Under the pieces are notes generated by a model. That model worked only from the letters and a program-made list of their open reading frames with translations. It made no database searches and was not told the origin of the DNA. 64,000 nt of DNA from Nostoc sp. JL33 (GTDB taxonomy: Bacteria; Cyanobacteriota; Cyanobacteriia; Cyanobacteriales; Nostocaceae). This document shows, piece by piece, positions 1 to 8,972 of this stretch. The stretch spans positions 75,721-139,720 of the forward strand of contig NZ_JABXKP010000053.1 in assembly GCF_017114985.1 (NCBI RefSeq). Direction: 5' to 3'. Position numbers and translations under genes: made by a program. The first letter of the stretch is position 1; each line of letters begins with the position of its first letter.

Positions 1-402
1 GATCCCGGTATTGGACTGGTCGAATAATAACGCTTAGGTTTCGGGGAAGTAATGAAGTCATTTTAATTCGAGCCGCCATTTAGCTTTCACTAACTGATCT
101 TCAAAGGAACTGCTGCATTGACACTCTCAGGTCTAAAGACACTGAGATTCTTGGCTCAACGACGGACTTTAAAACCCAATATCCTTGCGGCAATGCTTAA
201 ACTTTTTGACCGTGCCACAGCACCAATCAACGAGCCTAATTTATTGAATTTCTCCAGAGTCTATCTTCTCAAGCGTACTAGGATATGTGAACCTAGAGTT
301 TGAGCGTGCCCCGCCCTACTTTTTTATCAACAATATTTGTTTTTTTGGATTGGGGTACTTCTTTATTACCCTAACGGGTTTCACACTTCGACTGCCCTCA
401 GT

Positions 403-432
403 GTTAAAACCGAGCAAAGCCGAGGCTTTAAC
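403..432. repeat. Inverted repeat (hairpin)
   Basis: GTTAAAACC and GGCTTTAAC arms flank a 12-base loop with one mismatch. It may be part of a degenerate transposon end. Confidence 0.4.
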
Positions 433-561
433 AGTTTTCGTTGGCTCTTTGCCCCTATATTCTTAGCTAAAAGTGTGTCTTAACTGTTTCACAATGCTAA
501 AGGAGTTACACCTTGGCAAGATGATTATATCACGAACGACTCTTCCTAAAGCCCCACGATT

Positions 562-598
562 GCCTAAAACTCAGTCCCTTTAGGGCTGAGTTTTAGGC
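562..598. repeat. Strong inverted repeat, 16-bp arms
   Basis: The arms GCCTAAAACTCAG(T)CCC and GGGCTGAGTTTTAGGC pair fully around a TTTA loop, apart from one bulged T. No U-tract follows on either strand, so a terminator is less likely than a transposon-end or REP-type hairpin. Confidence 0.6.
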
Positions 599-770
599 TT
601 ACCGAGTGTTTTAATAATATTAACTACTTTCTGCCCCTTACTATTGTGCCAAAAGGGTGATTTTAGTAACTTAATACTTAAAAAAGCAGACCTTGTGAGA
701 ACACCATTGGCATTGACCCAACAACATCTGCCTTTATTTTATTGGAATTTTGATTAAAGTTTCTATATAT

Positions 771-983
771 TTACAGTCCTTGTCGAGAAACTAGCTTTTC
801 AAAGTGGGCTTGGGTTTGATGGAGTAATTGGTGGCGACTATCTACCAGTGTTTGTTTCAGGGTTGGAACAAGATTGCGAGCTTGCAGAGTCATGTGAAGT
901 TGCAGGTTGGCAACATATTCACTGAAATCTTGATTCACTTCATTTGCGCCCGCATCCGTTAATAAATTTGATTCCATTGCCAC
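771..983 (-). CDS. Small hypothetical protein
   Basis: Function unknown. The protein is about 70 residues, polar and probably helical and soluble, with no signal peptide or membrane segment. The frame is open further upstream. I prefer the GTG at 983 because AGGAG lies six bases before it; an ATG two codons later is equally usable, while the upstream ATG at 1022 has no ribosome-binding site. It lies upstream of nothing obvious and its downstream side is the repeat-rich start of the window. The Gln/Leu-rich C-terminal half could form a coiled coil. Confidence 0.5.
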   Translation of the reverse strand: MAMESNLLTDAGANEVNQDFSEYVANLQLHMTLQARNLVPTLKQTLVDSRHQLLHQTQAHFEKLVSRQGL

Positions 984-1121
984 TGTGTTCTCCTGTGTTA
1001 ATCCTGTGCTGTCTCTCTTCATGACCAAAAATTATCACGTTGTTTGGACTAACTTCTTAATTTGCAATGAAGTTTAACGCTTTTTAGGAATAGCGATCGC
1101 TGTTAGGTTTTCATCTGCCCA

Positions 1122-1613
1122 TTAAAATCTCAAACCAACACCACCTTGTACTGAGATAGCTGTACCACTGCTATCACGGTAGGCATCAAAAGCGATAATG
1201 GCGTTGCCAAAAAGGACAGTATTGCTATTTGGGATCATATAATCAATGCCCGGTTGTAAAGCAAAACTAATTTTGTCGCCCACAGGAGAAGATCCACCAC
1301 CACCAGCCAACACTAACCCAGCACCCAGGTAAGCATCAGCTTGCCAGTTGAGAGGGAAATCGTAGGAAACCGTTGGCACTACTGCCGTATTATTACCAAT
1401 TAACACTTGGGCGCGGAGTGAAATCGGTGCTTCCAAAAGCTTGTAGCGCCCCGCTATCACCCCCCCTAATTGGATACCATCGGTAATACCAATAGCCGGG
1501 CCTATACCGATATAACTGCCATAGGCTACTTGAGCTTGCGCTGGTTTAGTACTCACCAGACTCAAGGCCAAGCCAGCCCCCAAAACTGAAACCAAATATG
1601 GAATATACTTCAT
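1122..1613 (-). CDS. Exported small beta-barrel-like protein
   Basis: The protein is about 163 residues. It begins with a clear Sec signal peptide (Lys, then a hydrophobic core, cleavage near PAQA-Q at about residue 28). The mature part is Gly-rich with alternating hydrophobic residues and ends in GVGLRF, a terminal Phe typical of outer-membrane beta-barrels. I infer a small outer-membrane or periplasmic barrel; no specific family is recognised. The ATG at 1613 is chosen because AGGAG precedes it by seven bases; the GTG five codons upstream overlaps that ribosome-binding site. Function is unknown. Confidence 0.65.
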   Translation of the reverse strand: MKYIPYLVSVLGAGLALSLVSTKPAQAQVAYGSYIGIGPAIGITDGIQLGGVIAGRYKLLEAPISLRAQVLIGNNTAVVPTVSYDFPLNWQADAYLGAGLVLAGGGGSSPVGDKISFALQPGIDYMIPNSNTVLFGNAIIAFDAYRDSSGTAISVQGGVGLRF

Positions 1614-1636
1614 AACCGAACTCCTCACACCAATTT

Positions 1637-1672
1637 GTCATTAGTCATTAGTCATTAGTCATTAGTCATTGG
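1637..1672. repeat. Heptamer tandem repeat (STRR), TCATTAG units
   Basis: About five consecutive copies of the 7-mer TCATTAG lie just upstream of the exported barrel-like gene. This is the short tandemly repeated repetitive type known from Nostoc and Anabaena. Confidence 0.85.
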
Positions 1673-1750
1673 GCATGGGGCATTGAGTTTAGCTAGTCTC
1701 CCTCATCCTCCCCTGCCCCCTCCTCCCTCTGCCTCTTCCCCCCTCTCATT

Positions 1751-3889
1751 CTACGGGCAACGCGGATGAATGCCTCCTTGAGTACAAATGTACGCTAATT
1801 GCTTGGCATCTAAATTTTTGGCTTGAGAAAAATCAACCCCTTGGACTACGGCAGATACTGAGCCTAAATCTGGGGTTTCGACAAATTGATCTGCTGGATC
1901 TTGTTTGATCGGGGCGAGAATTGCCCCCTTAAAATCTGCTCCGGCGACATTTGCCCCTCGTAAATCTGCCTGACTCAAGTCGGCATTTTGCAAGTTAACG
2001 TTTTCCATCTGGGCAGAACGCAAAACAGCGCCAGCTAGACGAGTGGCGCTGAGGTTAGCATTGCTGAGATTAGCACGATCCAAATAGGCTCCTGATAAAT
2101 CTGCCCCTTGCCAATCAGTGTTAGTTAAGTTGGCAAAGGATAATTGCGTTCCTATAGCACTGACGCGACCTAAACGCGCGGCGTAGAGATTGGCTTCGTT
2201 CAAGTTGGCGTCGCCTAAATCTGCTCCAGTCAGGCTAGCTCTTTCCAAGACTGCGTTTCGCAGATCGGCTCCTACTAGTTGAGTGCTGTTGAGTTTAGCG
2301 TCAAATAAACGCGCGTTGGATAAGTTGGCTCTGTTGAGAGTAGCGCGGCTCAAATCGGTACGGCTCATCAAGACGCGACTGAGATTAGCATCAGTAAGAT
2401 TGGCTTGCTGCAACTGAGCTTGGCTTAAATCAGCGATCGCATCGTCGTAGGTATCCCAGCGTCCATCTTCACCCACACCCCGAAAACGGCTACCCTTAAA
2501 GCTGGCTTGGTTAAGATTTGCAGATTTTAACTTAACTCCTGATAAATCAACGTTGTCCAGTACCAAGTTGAAGAAGGAACTTCCTGGAGTACCGCTTTGA
2601 CCTAATTGGGTGCGACTAAGGTCAACGCCCTCGATTTTACCACTGTAAACAGAGAGAATCTTGTTGATCGTCCCCTGGTTTCTTTGTAGCCGCCCTTGCC
2701 GTAATTCCCGTTCTTGGGTTGCAGTGCTGCCTACAGACTCCAGTTCGCTAACCAAAAACTGATTTTTATTTTTTAATTCCGGGATGGCTTGGGGCCCGAC
2801 AGTTGTCAAAGCTTGTTGAATCGTATCCAAGAGGCTGGGATTGGTTTCGCTAACCAATAAATTCGCCAGAAATTTGATCGACTCTGGGTCATTAAGACCA
2901 CCCATCGCCAGAATTGCACTTTGGCGTTGCTCATTACTCGCTCCAGAGTTGGAATTTAATTGGTTGCGAAGTTCGAGAAACTGTTGGCTGTTGATTTGCT
3001 TAGTTGCTCGCTGAGATTGTTGAATTTGGATATAAACTTGAGTGCCGATTAAAGTTGCCAACACAGCAGTCATACTCGTAAGCCCTACCCCAAACAAGGT
3101 AAGATTAGGATTTTGCTGTATCCGCCGCCACAGATTAGGCGACTGGTTGGTTTGAGGTACTGCTAATTCTTCTCCCTCCTGCCATTCTTCTGCTTGATCA
3201 TTAGCGTCAGCAGACTGAACTTGTTTGTTGCTAGCTAAGAGTCCATCTATTGTATAAGTGCTTGCAAGTTGATCATGCAGTGCGCGACGTCCCCGGCGCG
3301 ACGGTAAGCCGATCCCTTCACCCACAATCATTAACAAAGACAAAAATGTGAATAATCCTAAATTTGGAAAAGCAAAGCTGTAGCGCCACAGCAGATAGGC
3401 GATGGAAATGGGTACAGTCCAACGCCCAACGCCTTCTCTAATCACAACTGCCCCCAATCCGGGCGGCGTCCCTTGCTCGTTGACAACCCGCACTTTTAAC
3501 CAACGTTTAGGAATTGTACTACCAGTCTTAGCTAGTAAATACAATTGCCACCACGAGAGAGTTACAGGCGCTAACAGGGCGATTGTCCACAAAATATTAG
3601 TTGGCCATGCGACGTTAGGGATGCCATAGCTCATAGGCAGAGCCAGGGGTCTAGCGATCGCTCTTTGTGTTACTACCAGCACGGGGTTAAGCGGCACTCG
3701 GTTGAGATCGCTTCTAGAATTGGCATAGACACCAATGCCGAAGGGAATCAACCCACTAGTAACCACTAGTGTGATTTCAGCTGCCCAAGCAGCAAAACGC
3801 CTACCTGCTAGCAACAGCGACTTGGCTCTTTCCGGTTCTTTTGACTGACTAGATTGATTAGTACTTCTCCTGACAATTGGTGTCGTCAT
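1751..3889 (-). CDS. RDD-domain membrane protein with pentapeptide repeats
   Basis: The protein is about 712 residues. Residues 30-220 form an RDD domain: several membrane segments, the RRFAAW start and a closing GRRALHDQLA motif. A further transmembrane segment near 270 is followed by a HEAT-like stretch (about 310-390). The C-terminal third is a long run of A(N/D)LSxxx pentapeptide repeats, which fold as a right-handed quadrilateral helix, and ends CTQGGIHPRCP. RDD proteins are membrane proteins of uncertain transport role; pentapeptide repeats usually mediate binding. The start at 3889 (after AAAGGGAAT) is preferred over a frame opening 15 codons upstream. Its specific function is not known to me. 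Confidence 0.8.
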   Translation of the reverse strand: MTTPIVRRSTNQSSQSKEPERAKSLLLAGRRFAAWAAEITLVVTSGLIPFGIGVYANSRSDLNRVPLNPVLVVTQRAIARPLALPMSYGIPNVAWPTNILWTIALLAPVTLSWWQLYLLAKTGSTIPKRWLKVRVVNEQGTPPGLGAVVIREGVGRWTVPISIAYLLWRYSFAFPNLGLFTFLSLLMIVGEGIGLPSRRGRRALHDQLASTYTIDGLLASNKQVQSADANDQAEEWQEGEELAVPQTNQSPNLWRRIQQNPNLTLFGVGLTSMTAVLATLIGTQVYIQIQQSQRATKQINSQQFLELRNQLNSNSGASNEQRQSAILAMGGLNDPESIKFLANLLVSETNPSLLDTIQQALTTVGPQAIPELKNKNQFLVSELESVGSTATQERELRQGRLQRNQGTINKILSVYSGKIEGVDLSRTQLGQSGTPGSSFFNLVLDNVDLSGVKLKSANLNQASFKGSRFRGVGEDGRWDTYDDAIADLSQAQLQQANLTDANLSRVLMSRTDLSRATLNRANLSNARLFDAKLNSTQLVGADLRNAVLERASLTGADLGDANLNEANLYAARLGRVSAIGTQLSFANLTNTDWQGADLSGAYLDRANLSNANLSATRLAGAVLRSAQMENVNLQNADLSQADLRGANVAGADFKGAILAPIKQDPADQFVETPDLGSVSAVVQGVDFSQAKNLDAKQLAYICTQGGIHPRCP

Positions 3890-4068
3890 CGCATAATTCC
3901 CTTTGATATTATTTTTACGCCGCGATCGGCACAATTAAAATAGACTAAGTTAATCGGCAAAAAGAAAAGCATATTGAAATAGAATTTACCAGACATAGGT
4001 CAGGAACCGTTTGTATTCTGGCTCCTGACTCTCATAACTTTGGGCATGCAAAGCAAATGCATATCAAC

Positions 4069-4413
4069 TTATTGCTTACGTTGAAAGCTACTAGACACAA
4101 AAAATTTGTATCCAACATACACTAATACTGCCAAAAGTGCCAGAGTGATTACAGATGCAACCAGTTTAAACACTGTTTGCAGCATCGCCAAGCCTACTAG
4201 CACCGTCACACCCGAAACTACCAGCTTTTTTGCCCCAGATAAGCTCTTGAACCAAATCTGAAATCGCTCCAGTTGCAAGTTCAAGTTGGCAAAAACAGAT
4301 TGAGGTGTTTGTTTTTGTTCTTGTGGTTGCGAAACCACCCCAGGTGGGGAATTAATCTCTGCCTCTAGCTTATCGAGGCGACGCTGTAAGTTTTCTTCTG
4401 GTTGAGAATTCAT
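4069..4413 (-). CDS. Small cyanobacterial membrane protein
   Basis: This 114-residue protein has an N-terminal charged, coiled-coil-like stretch (EENLQRRLDKLEAEI), an amphipathic linker and two closely spaced hydrophobic segments (about 64-82 and 86-103), then a short basic tail. It looks like an integral membrane protein of the type conserved only in cyanobacteria. No catalytic motif is visible. The ATG start is unambiguous. It follows the RDD/pentapeptide gene upstream on the same strand with 135 bases in between facing the other way, so shared transcription is possible but unproven. Confidence 0.6.
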   Translation of the reverse strand: MNSQPEENLQRRLDKLEAEINSPPGVVSQPQEQKQTPQSVFANLNLQLERFQIWFKSLSGAKKLVVSGVTVLVGLAMLQTVFKLVASVITLALLAVLVYVGYKFFVSSSFQRKQ

Positions 4414-4803
4414 TAATCTTTTCTACCTCAGCTAAGTCACTTATTCAACAACAAATCAACCAAATTCTATTTTTGATGGTTGTCTTAGTGATTTTAGCTA
4501 ATGTCTGTATGTGCAAGAACTTTCTGGGCAGATAAAATTTATTATGATGATTTTTAGATTACTAGGGTGTTACGGATTGAAGTGCGGAATATACGGTGAA
4601 ATATTTTGGTGCAAAAGTGCCACCAAAAATCGATAATTTGCACAATTGATGGTCTTTACACACATCAAATCCTCACAAACAATACCTAACTAAAGGGTAT
4701 TAGGTTATACGGCAGCTTTTGGAACCAAGATGGATTGCTGTCGTCAATTAAATGACTACTGTATAACAATATTGCTCTAAAAAAATCTGGAGCATTAATT
4801 AAA
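4414..4803. other. Intergenic region
   Basis: This AT-rich divergent spacer separates the small membrane protein and the exported protein. I see no gene, RNA or strong hairpin. It probably holds promoters for both flanking genes. Confidence 0.5.
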
Positions 4804-5235
4804 ATGAACACGCTTAGGCTACTTGCAATTGTTCCCACAGCTTTGGCGATCAGTTTGGTTTTCACTGAGGCTAATTTGGCACAGACACCAACAATCCAAA
4901 TTAATCGGAATTTACAACCAGATCCACTGGTTTTGAAGGGAAAGTCTGGGGGAACTGTCAAAAGTAATTGTGGCAATATTACCACTGAACCTAGTCAAGT
5001 TATCCAGGTTACAGAGTCACTACCTTATTTGCGATTAACAGTAGAGGGAGAAGGGAAGCCAACGCTGTTAATCGACGGGCCTGGGGGGCGCTTTTGTGTA
5101 ATGGCAGATAGCTACTCTGGAGACAAGCCAGAACTTTCTGGTTTCTGGCAGGCAGGAAAATACTCGCTGCATGTGGGCGAACTATCCAAACGAGAGTATA
5201 CCTACACCCTCTCAATCTCGCAAAAAAATAAATAG
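4804..5235 (+). CDS. Exported hypothetical protein
   Basis: The protein has 143 residues with a Sec signal peptide (MNTLRL, hydrophobic core, cleavage near ANLAQ at about 27). The mature part has two cysteines (about C56 and C97) that could form a disulfide, consistent with a periplasmic location. Motifs such as LxLTVEG and GGRFCVMADS suggest a beta-sandwich fold, similar in flavour to pre-peptidase C-terminal domains, but I do not recognise a family. The ATG start is clear. It converges with the zinc-ribbon membrane gene, and a heptamer repeat lies between their 3' ends. Confidence 0.6.
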   Translation: MNTLRLLAIVPTALAISLVFTEANLAQTPTIQINRNLQPDPLVLKGKSGGTVKSNCGNITTEPSQVIQVTESLPYLRLTVEGEGKPTLLIDGPGGRFCVMADSYSGDKPELSGFWQAGKYSLHVGELSKREYTYTLSISQKNK

Positions 5236-5284
5236 TCATTTGTCATTTGTCATTTGTCCTTTGCTAATCACCAATGACCAATGA
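5236..5284. repeat. Heptamer repeats (STRR)
   Basis: TCATTTG is repeated about three times and followed by CAATGAC units, filling the gap between two convergent genes. Similar units recur at 32213, 36776 and inside a kinase gene at about 16555. Confidence 0.8.
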
Positions 5285-5656
5285 CTAATCTTCCAGTGAT
5301 TGGGCTGGAACTTCGACAGCAGTGACATCAATTGTGCCTTCTGGTGTGAAGCGGTGAAAATGACTATTTTGTACTAACAGTGACTCCCCACAGTTAGGAC
5401 ATTGCAACTGGGTATTATTTAAACCTGTAAATTCATATCGACAGACAGGACACTGATCAGCAACCAAGCTGCGTTGTAGCCACCAACGAAAGCCAAAAAA
5501 AGCCAGAATCGGTGCCAACAACAGCAAAGAGAAAATAATTAGCAACGAATTAACCAACCAACCCAAGCCCACTGATGCCAGCAACCAAATAACTGCCAGC
5601 AGGATGAGCCAAGGGCGGAGATTTAAAAGATTCAATTGAAATGACTTAAAGCTCAT
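5285..5656 (-). CDS. Membrane protein with zinc ribbon
   Basis: This 123-residue protein has two hydrophobic segments at about 14-35 and 38-56 followed by a cytoplasmic-looking zinc ribbon: CPVC at about 70 and CPNC at about 86, giving four cysteine ligands. The C-terminus is acidic. This architecture is seen in small cyanobacterial proteins of unknown role; I cannot assign a function. The ATG start is good. The next gene upstream on the minus strand is the glycosyltransferase, whose stop is 72 bases away, so the two could be cotranscribed. Confidence 0.6.
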   Translation of the reverse strand: MSFKSFQLNLLNLRPWLILLAVIWLLASVGLGWLVNSLLIIFSLLLLAPILAFFGFRWWLQRSLVADQCPVCRYEFTGLNNTQLQCPNCGESLLVQNSHFHRFTPEGTIDVTAVEVPAQSLED

Positions 5657-5728
5657 TTTTTAAATGTCGTCCTGCTCTCCTTCTAGGATAGCGATTTTAG
5701 TCATTGGCCATTTGTGATTTGTCATTTG

Positions 5729-6910
5729 TTATTTAGACTTGATTACTGAGGATAGAAGCATTTTTTGCAAGTGCTGTTGGAAGGCATCTATGCCAAACAG
5801 AGCGATCGCTTGTTCTCGCAGCCACTCTCCATCACATCGCTGGTCATCCCCTTGAAGCATTTCTATACAAGCCGCTGCTACACTATCAGGGCTGCGGTGT
5901 GGTACTCGCCATCCTAGTTTACCATCCTGCAAGGGATCAGCGGAGCCATCGTCGTCACCGGATAATACAGGTACTCCACAAGCCATTGCTTCCAGATAAA
6001 CAATGCCAAAGCCTTCTTGCGAAGGCATAATATAGGCATCAGCAAGGCGGTAATGTTCTATTAATTCTTCTGTAGGAACGAAACCAGCAAAGACGACCTG
6101 ATCGCTTACATCTAAATATGCAGCAAGTTTGGCTAATCGCGGTTGGTCATCACCGCGACCAATTACCAAATATTTCACTTCTGGGAAAACTTGAGCGATT
6201 TGTGGTAATGCCCGAATTGTTACATCTACACCTTTGTAAATATCCCCCGACCATAACCGCGCTACTGTCATTAACACCTTAGCACCAGTTAAGCCATACT
6301 TCTTTGCTAATTCTGGCTGCTTGGAACCAGGAGTAAATTTATCCCCATCAATTGCACAAGGCATTATCTGTACCATTTTCGGGTTTAGACTATTAGCAAC
6401 ACAAGCGCGATCGCGGCTGTAGCGACTAATTGTCCAAATTCCAGCTGCTGATGTCAGGGCGCGACGTTCTTGATTTTTCAGTGGTTCCCAGACTTCTTTA
6501 CCATAAGTTAGCACGGTGTAAGGAATCCCCAAGGGCTGGCAAAGAGTTTGGATTAATACTGCTAAGTTAATATGACCGCAGAAAACTTGCTGCGGATGGG
6601 TTTGCAACAGACACTTAAGTAAAGCGGCTGCCATTTGGAGTCTTCCCCAATAGGGAGACTGATTTTTAAAGTAATGAAATTTTAAGTTCTCGTCTTCAAA
6701 GGGATTTAAAGTATCAGGACTATCTCGCAGCAAAAAGACTTCTGCCTTGTAGGCTTGGCTTAATCCCAGATAGGCGCGAAAAATATCTTTTATATATGAT
6801 TGAATACCACCTTCGTGGGCAAAAATTTCTAAAAACACGAAGACATGGTTAGTTTTTTTGTTAACTTTATCACCTAACTTTAGGTTTTCTATCACTGTAG
6901 TGATATGCAT
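5729..6910 (-). CDS. GT4-family glycosyltransferase
   Basis: The protein is 393 residues with a GT-B fold. The N-terminal half has a Gly-rich loop (EGGIQSYIKDIF) typical of the acceptor-binding domain. The C-terminal half has the GT4 motif PSQEGFGIVYLEAMACGVPV, with the conserved E-x7-E pair that contacts the nucleotide-sugar. The family transfers sugars from NDP-donors in polysaccharide, glycolipid or exopolysaccharide synthesis. The acceptor cannot be told from sequence. The start is the ATG at 6910; family similarity begins about 20 residues in, so a slightly later start is possible. Its upstream region contains a dispersed palindromic repeat and an IS605-type relic. Confidence 0.85.
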   Translation of the reverse strand: MHITTVIENLKLGDKVNKKTNHVFVFLEIFAHEGGIQSYIKDIFRAYLGLSQAYKAEVFLLRDSPDTLNPFEDENLKFHYFKNQSPYWGRLQMAAALLKCLLQTHPQQVFCGHINLAVLIQTLCQPLGIPYTVLTYGKEVWEPLKNQERRALTSAAGIWTISRYSRDRACVANSLNPKMVQIMPCAIDGDKFTPGSKQPELAKKYGLTGAKVLMTVARLWSGDIYKGVDVTIRALPQIAQVFPEVKYLVIGRGDDQPRLAKLAAYLDVSDQVVFAGFVPTEELIEHYRLADAYIMPSQEGFGIVYLEAMACGVPVLSGDDDGSADPLQDGKLGWRVPHRSPDSVAAACIEMLQGDDQRCDGEWLREQAIALFGIDAFQQHLQKMLLSSVIKSK

Positions 6911-7429
6911 GTTATATTCTTTACACTCGTAGCCAGGACGCGATGTCTACGACGGGCTATGCCGGAGCACCGCTTTTTAACCGTTCTAAATCTGTTTTTA
7001 CCATTTATTTCTAAAAGTTCCTCAAAGCTCACTTGGGGTTTAAGACTCTCAACACTGGTGACAAATCTTAACAAGGGAGCTAGTTTGACACTCCCCGGCG
7101 TGAACGCACGGGGATTCTTCTATCTACGAGCCAACTTGCTCTGATAGGATTGCTCCAATTAGAGTAGAGGTATATTATTGTAATCCAAATAATATTGAAA
7201 AAAGAGTATACTTTTATCAATCAAATAACTATACACTATATATTTGATCAGAGACTCGTTCCGCTCCTGCTTCTGTTTTGAAGTGAGTGGCTCGACTTTG
7301 GGCAAAATCGCCCTACCTCTAGGGAGAGGCAAGCTACGGGTATCAGCGCAATCTAGATAATCATCCAGACATCTGCTTATATTTGCAGAAATATTAGCGA
7401 GCAGCTTCCAACCCTTGGCTGCTTGATCA
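6911..7429. other. Intergenic region with a decayed insertion element
   Basis: No intact gene. It contains a dispersed GC-rich repeat at about 6938-6976 and a recognisable IS200/IS605 right end at 7085-7113. Sequence at 7260-7350 may be scrambled coding remnant on the minus strand, but I cannot translate a convincing transposase fragment from it. Confidence 0.5.
7085..7113 (-). mobile_element. Solitary IS200/IS605-type right end
   Basis: Read on the minus strand this is an imperfect hairpin CCCCGTGCGTTCACGCCGGGG followed at once by AGTGTCAA. A subterminal hairpin followed by TCAA is the usual form of the right end cleaved by Y1 transposases. No tnpA or tnpB is found beside it, so it is a relic. 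The tnpB element at 40861 also ends in TTCAA. Confidence 0.55.
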
Positions 7430-7873
7430 TTACTTTTGTGCTTCTAGAGAGTATTTGACGATGAGCAGGCAATTTCTACCATCTGCACCACGTTCGTATA
7501 CAACACGGTCAGCCAACCGCCGGAGGAGAAACCATCCATACCCGCCTACTTGCAGCGTACCTGGCTCTGGTTCTGCGATCGCATCAGGATTAAAAGGTTT
7601 TCCATAATCCCAAATTCTAATCTCTAGTCGGTCAATCCAGAGATAAACGTTAATCTCAATGGTTGTTTCCGGGGGTAAAGCATGATGAGCATGACGAACA
7701 GCGTTGGTAAAGCCTTCTGCTAATGCTAAATTGAGGCGATCAAGTTGGGTTTTTGACCAGCCAAGTTGAGACAAATGTTGCAGACAAAATTGCTCGAACC
7801 ATTCTTGCACCTGGTTTAGGAGACTGAGTTCGCTCTTAACCGTCAGATGGTCTTGCTGCACTATGCTAAACAT
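7430..7873 (-). CDS. RsbW-like anti-sigma/ATP-binding regulator
   Basis: The protein is about 147 residues with a GHKL (HATPase_c) fold. The N-box is LALAEGFTNAVRHAH, the G1 box is IRIWDYGKPF, and a Gly-rich lid lies at GGYGWFLLRR. This matches the stand-alone RsbW/SpoIIAB-type Ser/Thr kinases, which bind anti-sigma partners or phosphorylate anti-anti-sigma factors in partner-switching pathways. No anti-anti-sigma (STAS) gene is adjacent. The frame is open 53 codons further upstream, but that segment is low-complexity and the domain begins just after the ATG at 7873. Confidence 0.8.
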   Translation of the reverse strand: MFSIVQQDHLTVKSELSLLNQVQEWFEQFCLQHLSQLGWSKTQLDRLNLALAEGFTNAVRHAHHALPPETTIEINVYLWIDRLEIRIWDYGKPFNPDAIAEPEPGTLQVGGYGWFLLRRLADRVVYERGADGRNCLLIVKYSLEAQK

Positions 7874-8231
7874 TAACTGTGACTTAAATATAAGTAAACC
7901 CAAGTTGCTAGTTATTAAATTTTGCGCTATTCGCAAAATTTCTCTGATATAGAAAAATCTTAATTGAGATATTCTGTTTACCAAAATACAAAACATGAGC
8001 GATTTTGGCATTTCGAGGGTTGTAACTAGCAACTTACGTTAAGTAAGTGAAAAATGTTTGTATTTGTTGACTTTTAGTGATTTGAGATTTTGGAATAGCT
8101 TTTCCATCCAAAACTTAAAATCCAAGATGCAATCTCAACTATTAAAATTGACGCCTGTTAATTGTTTTCAAAAGCACATCTGCATATGCTGTTGAAACTC
8201 ACAGGCGTCAAAGCACTTGGTAGTGACTAAT
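7874..8231. other. Intergenic region between the RsbW-like gene and petD
   Basis: This holds the putative petBD terminator (8148-8211) and probably the promoter of the RsbW-like gene. Nothing else stands out. Confidence 0.5.
8148..8211 (-). terminator. Putative petBD terminator
   Basis: On the minus strand, past the petD stop, TTGACGCCTGT and ACAGGCGTCAA form an 11-bp stem. The loop holds a second nested stem (TTTCAA/TTGAAA), and the downstream arm runs into TTTTAATAG. The position and the U-rich end fit a Rho-independent terminator for the petB-petD transcript. Confidence 0.6.
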
Positions 8232-8714
8232 TTAGAATAGTCCTAAGGTCAAAGATTTATCCAATGGCAAGGCAGCACCAATACCCAGCCACAGAGTGAC
8301 AAGGGTACCAAAGAGGAATAATGTGGTTGCAACTGGACGGCGGAAGGGGTTTTGGAATTTATTCACGTTCTCAATAAAGGGAATGAGGATCAACCCCACT
8401 GGTACCGAACCCATTGCTAACACTCCTAAAAGTTTGTTAGGAAGCGATCGCAAAATCTGGAAGACTGGATATAAGTACCACTCCGGCAAAATTTCCAATG
8501 GTGTGGCGAAAGGATTTGCTGGTTCACCTGTCATTGCCGGATCTAGCACAGCTAGAGCCACAATCGCAGCGAAGGAACCCATGATCACGATTGGAAAGAC
8601 GTAAAGTAGGTCATTAGGCCAAGCGGGTTCACCATAGTAGTTGTGACCCATGCCTTTAGCGAGTTTGGCTCTTAACTGAGGATCGCTCAGGTCAGGTTTT
8701 TTTTGTGTTGACAT
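8232..8714 (-). CDS. petD: Cytochrome b6f complex subunit IV
   Basis: This 160-residue protein matches PetD throughout, starting [12 protein letters not shown]. It has three transmembrane helices and the PEWY motif at residues 77-80, whose Glu takes part in plastoquinol oxidation at the Qp site. PetD corresponds to the C-terminal half of mitochondrial cytochrome b and pairs with PetB in the thylakoid b6f complex, linking photosystem II to photosystem I and to respiration. It lies 258 bases downstream of petB on the same strand, the usual petBD operon order. The length is normal and no residue is missing. Confidence 0.98.
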   Translation of the reverse strand: MSTQKKPDLSDPQLRAKLAKGMGHNYYGEPAWPNDLLYVFPIVIMGSFAAIVALAVLDPAMTGEPANPFATPLEILPEWYLYPVFQILRSLPNKLLGVLAMGSVPVGLILIPFIENVNKFQNPFRRPVATTLFLFGTLVTLWLGIGAALPLDKSLTLGLF

Positions 8715-8972
8715 TTTGAAATGTGCTCTCCTGCTTAAGTTAAATTAAAGCATTTGTGAAAGCTATCAGCTACTAGGCAACCCTAGCAAAAGCGGCAAAT
8801 AGCGTTTGTCTATCTACACGTCAGCCGCCTGGAAGGTGTCTACAGCTTTAGGCTTCAGATACAAGTGTTGGTTTTTTGAACTTATGTACAATTAATTTTT
8901 TCTGTTTCATAAGTTTAAAACAAACAACTTCATCTGAAAACTGACAAATGTTGCCGAGGGCTAATAGCTTGT

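Larger units (their letters stand above)
1..770. other. Repeat-rich region without a supported gene
   Basis: I see no convincing gene here. A 61-codon open frame at 118-303 starts at TTG, has no ribosome-binding site and matches no family I recognise. The stretch holds two strong inverted repeats (403-432 and 562-598). Read on the minus strand there is a TATAAT-like box just inside the second hairpin. This could be a decayed IS200/IS605-type end pair without its gene, but no coding remnant is recognisable. Confidence 0.4.

Noticed and set aside
118..303. 61-codon plus-strand frame
   Set aside because: TTG start, no ribosome-binding site, no recognisable domain and located in a repeat-rich segment.
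562..598. Rho-independent terminator
   Set aside because: No T-rich tract follows the hairpin on either strand and no gene ends just upstream.
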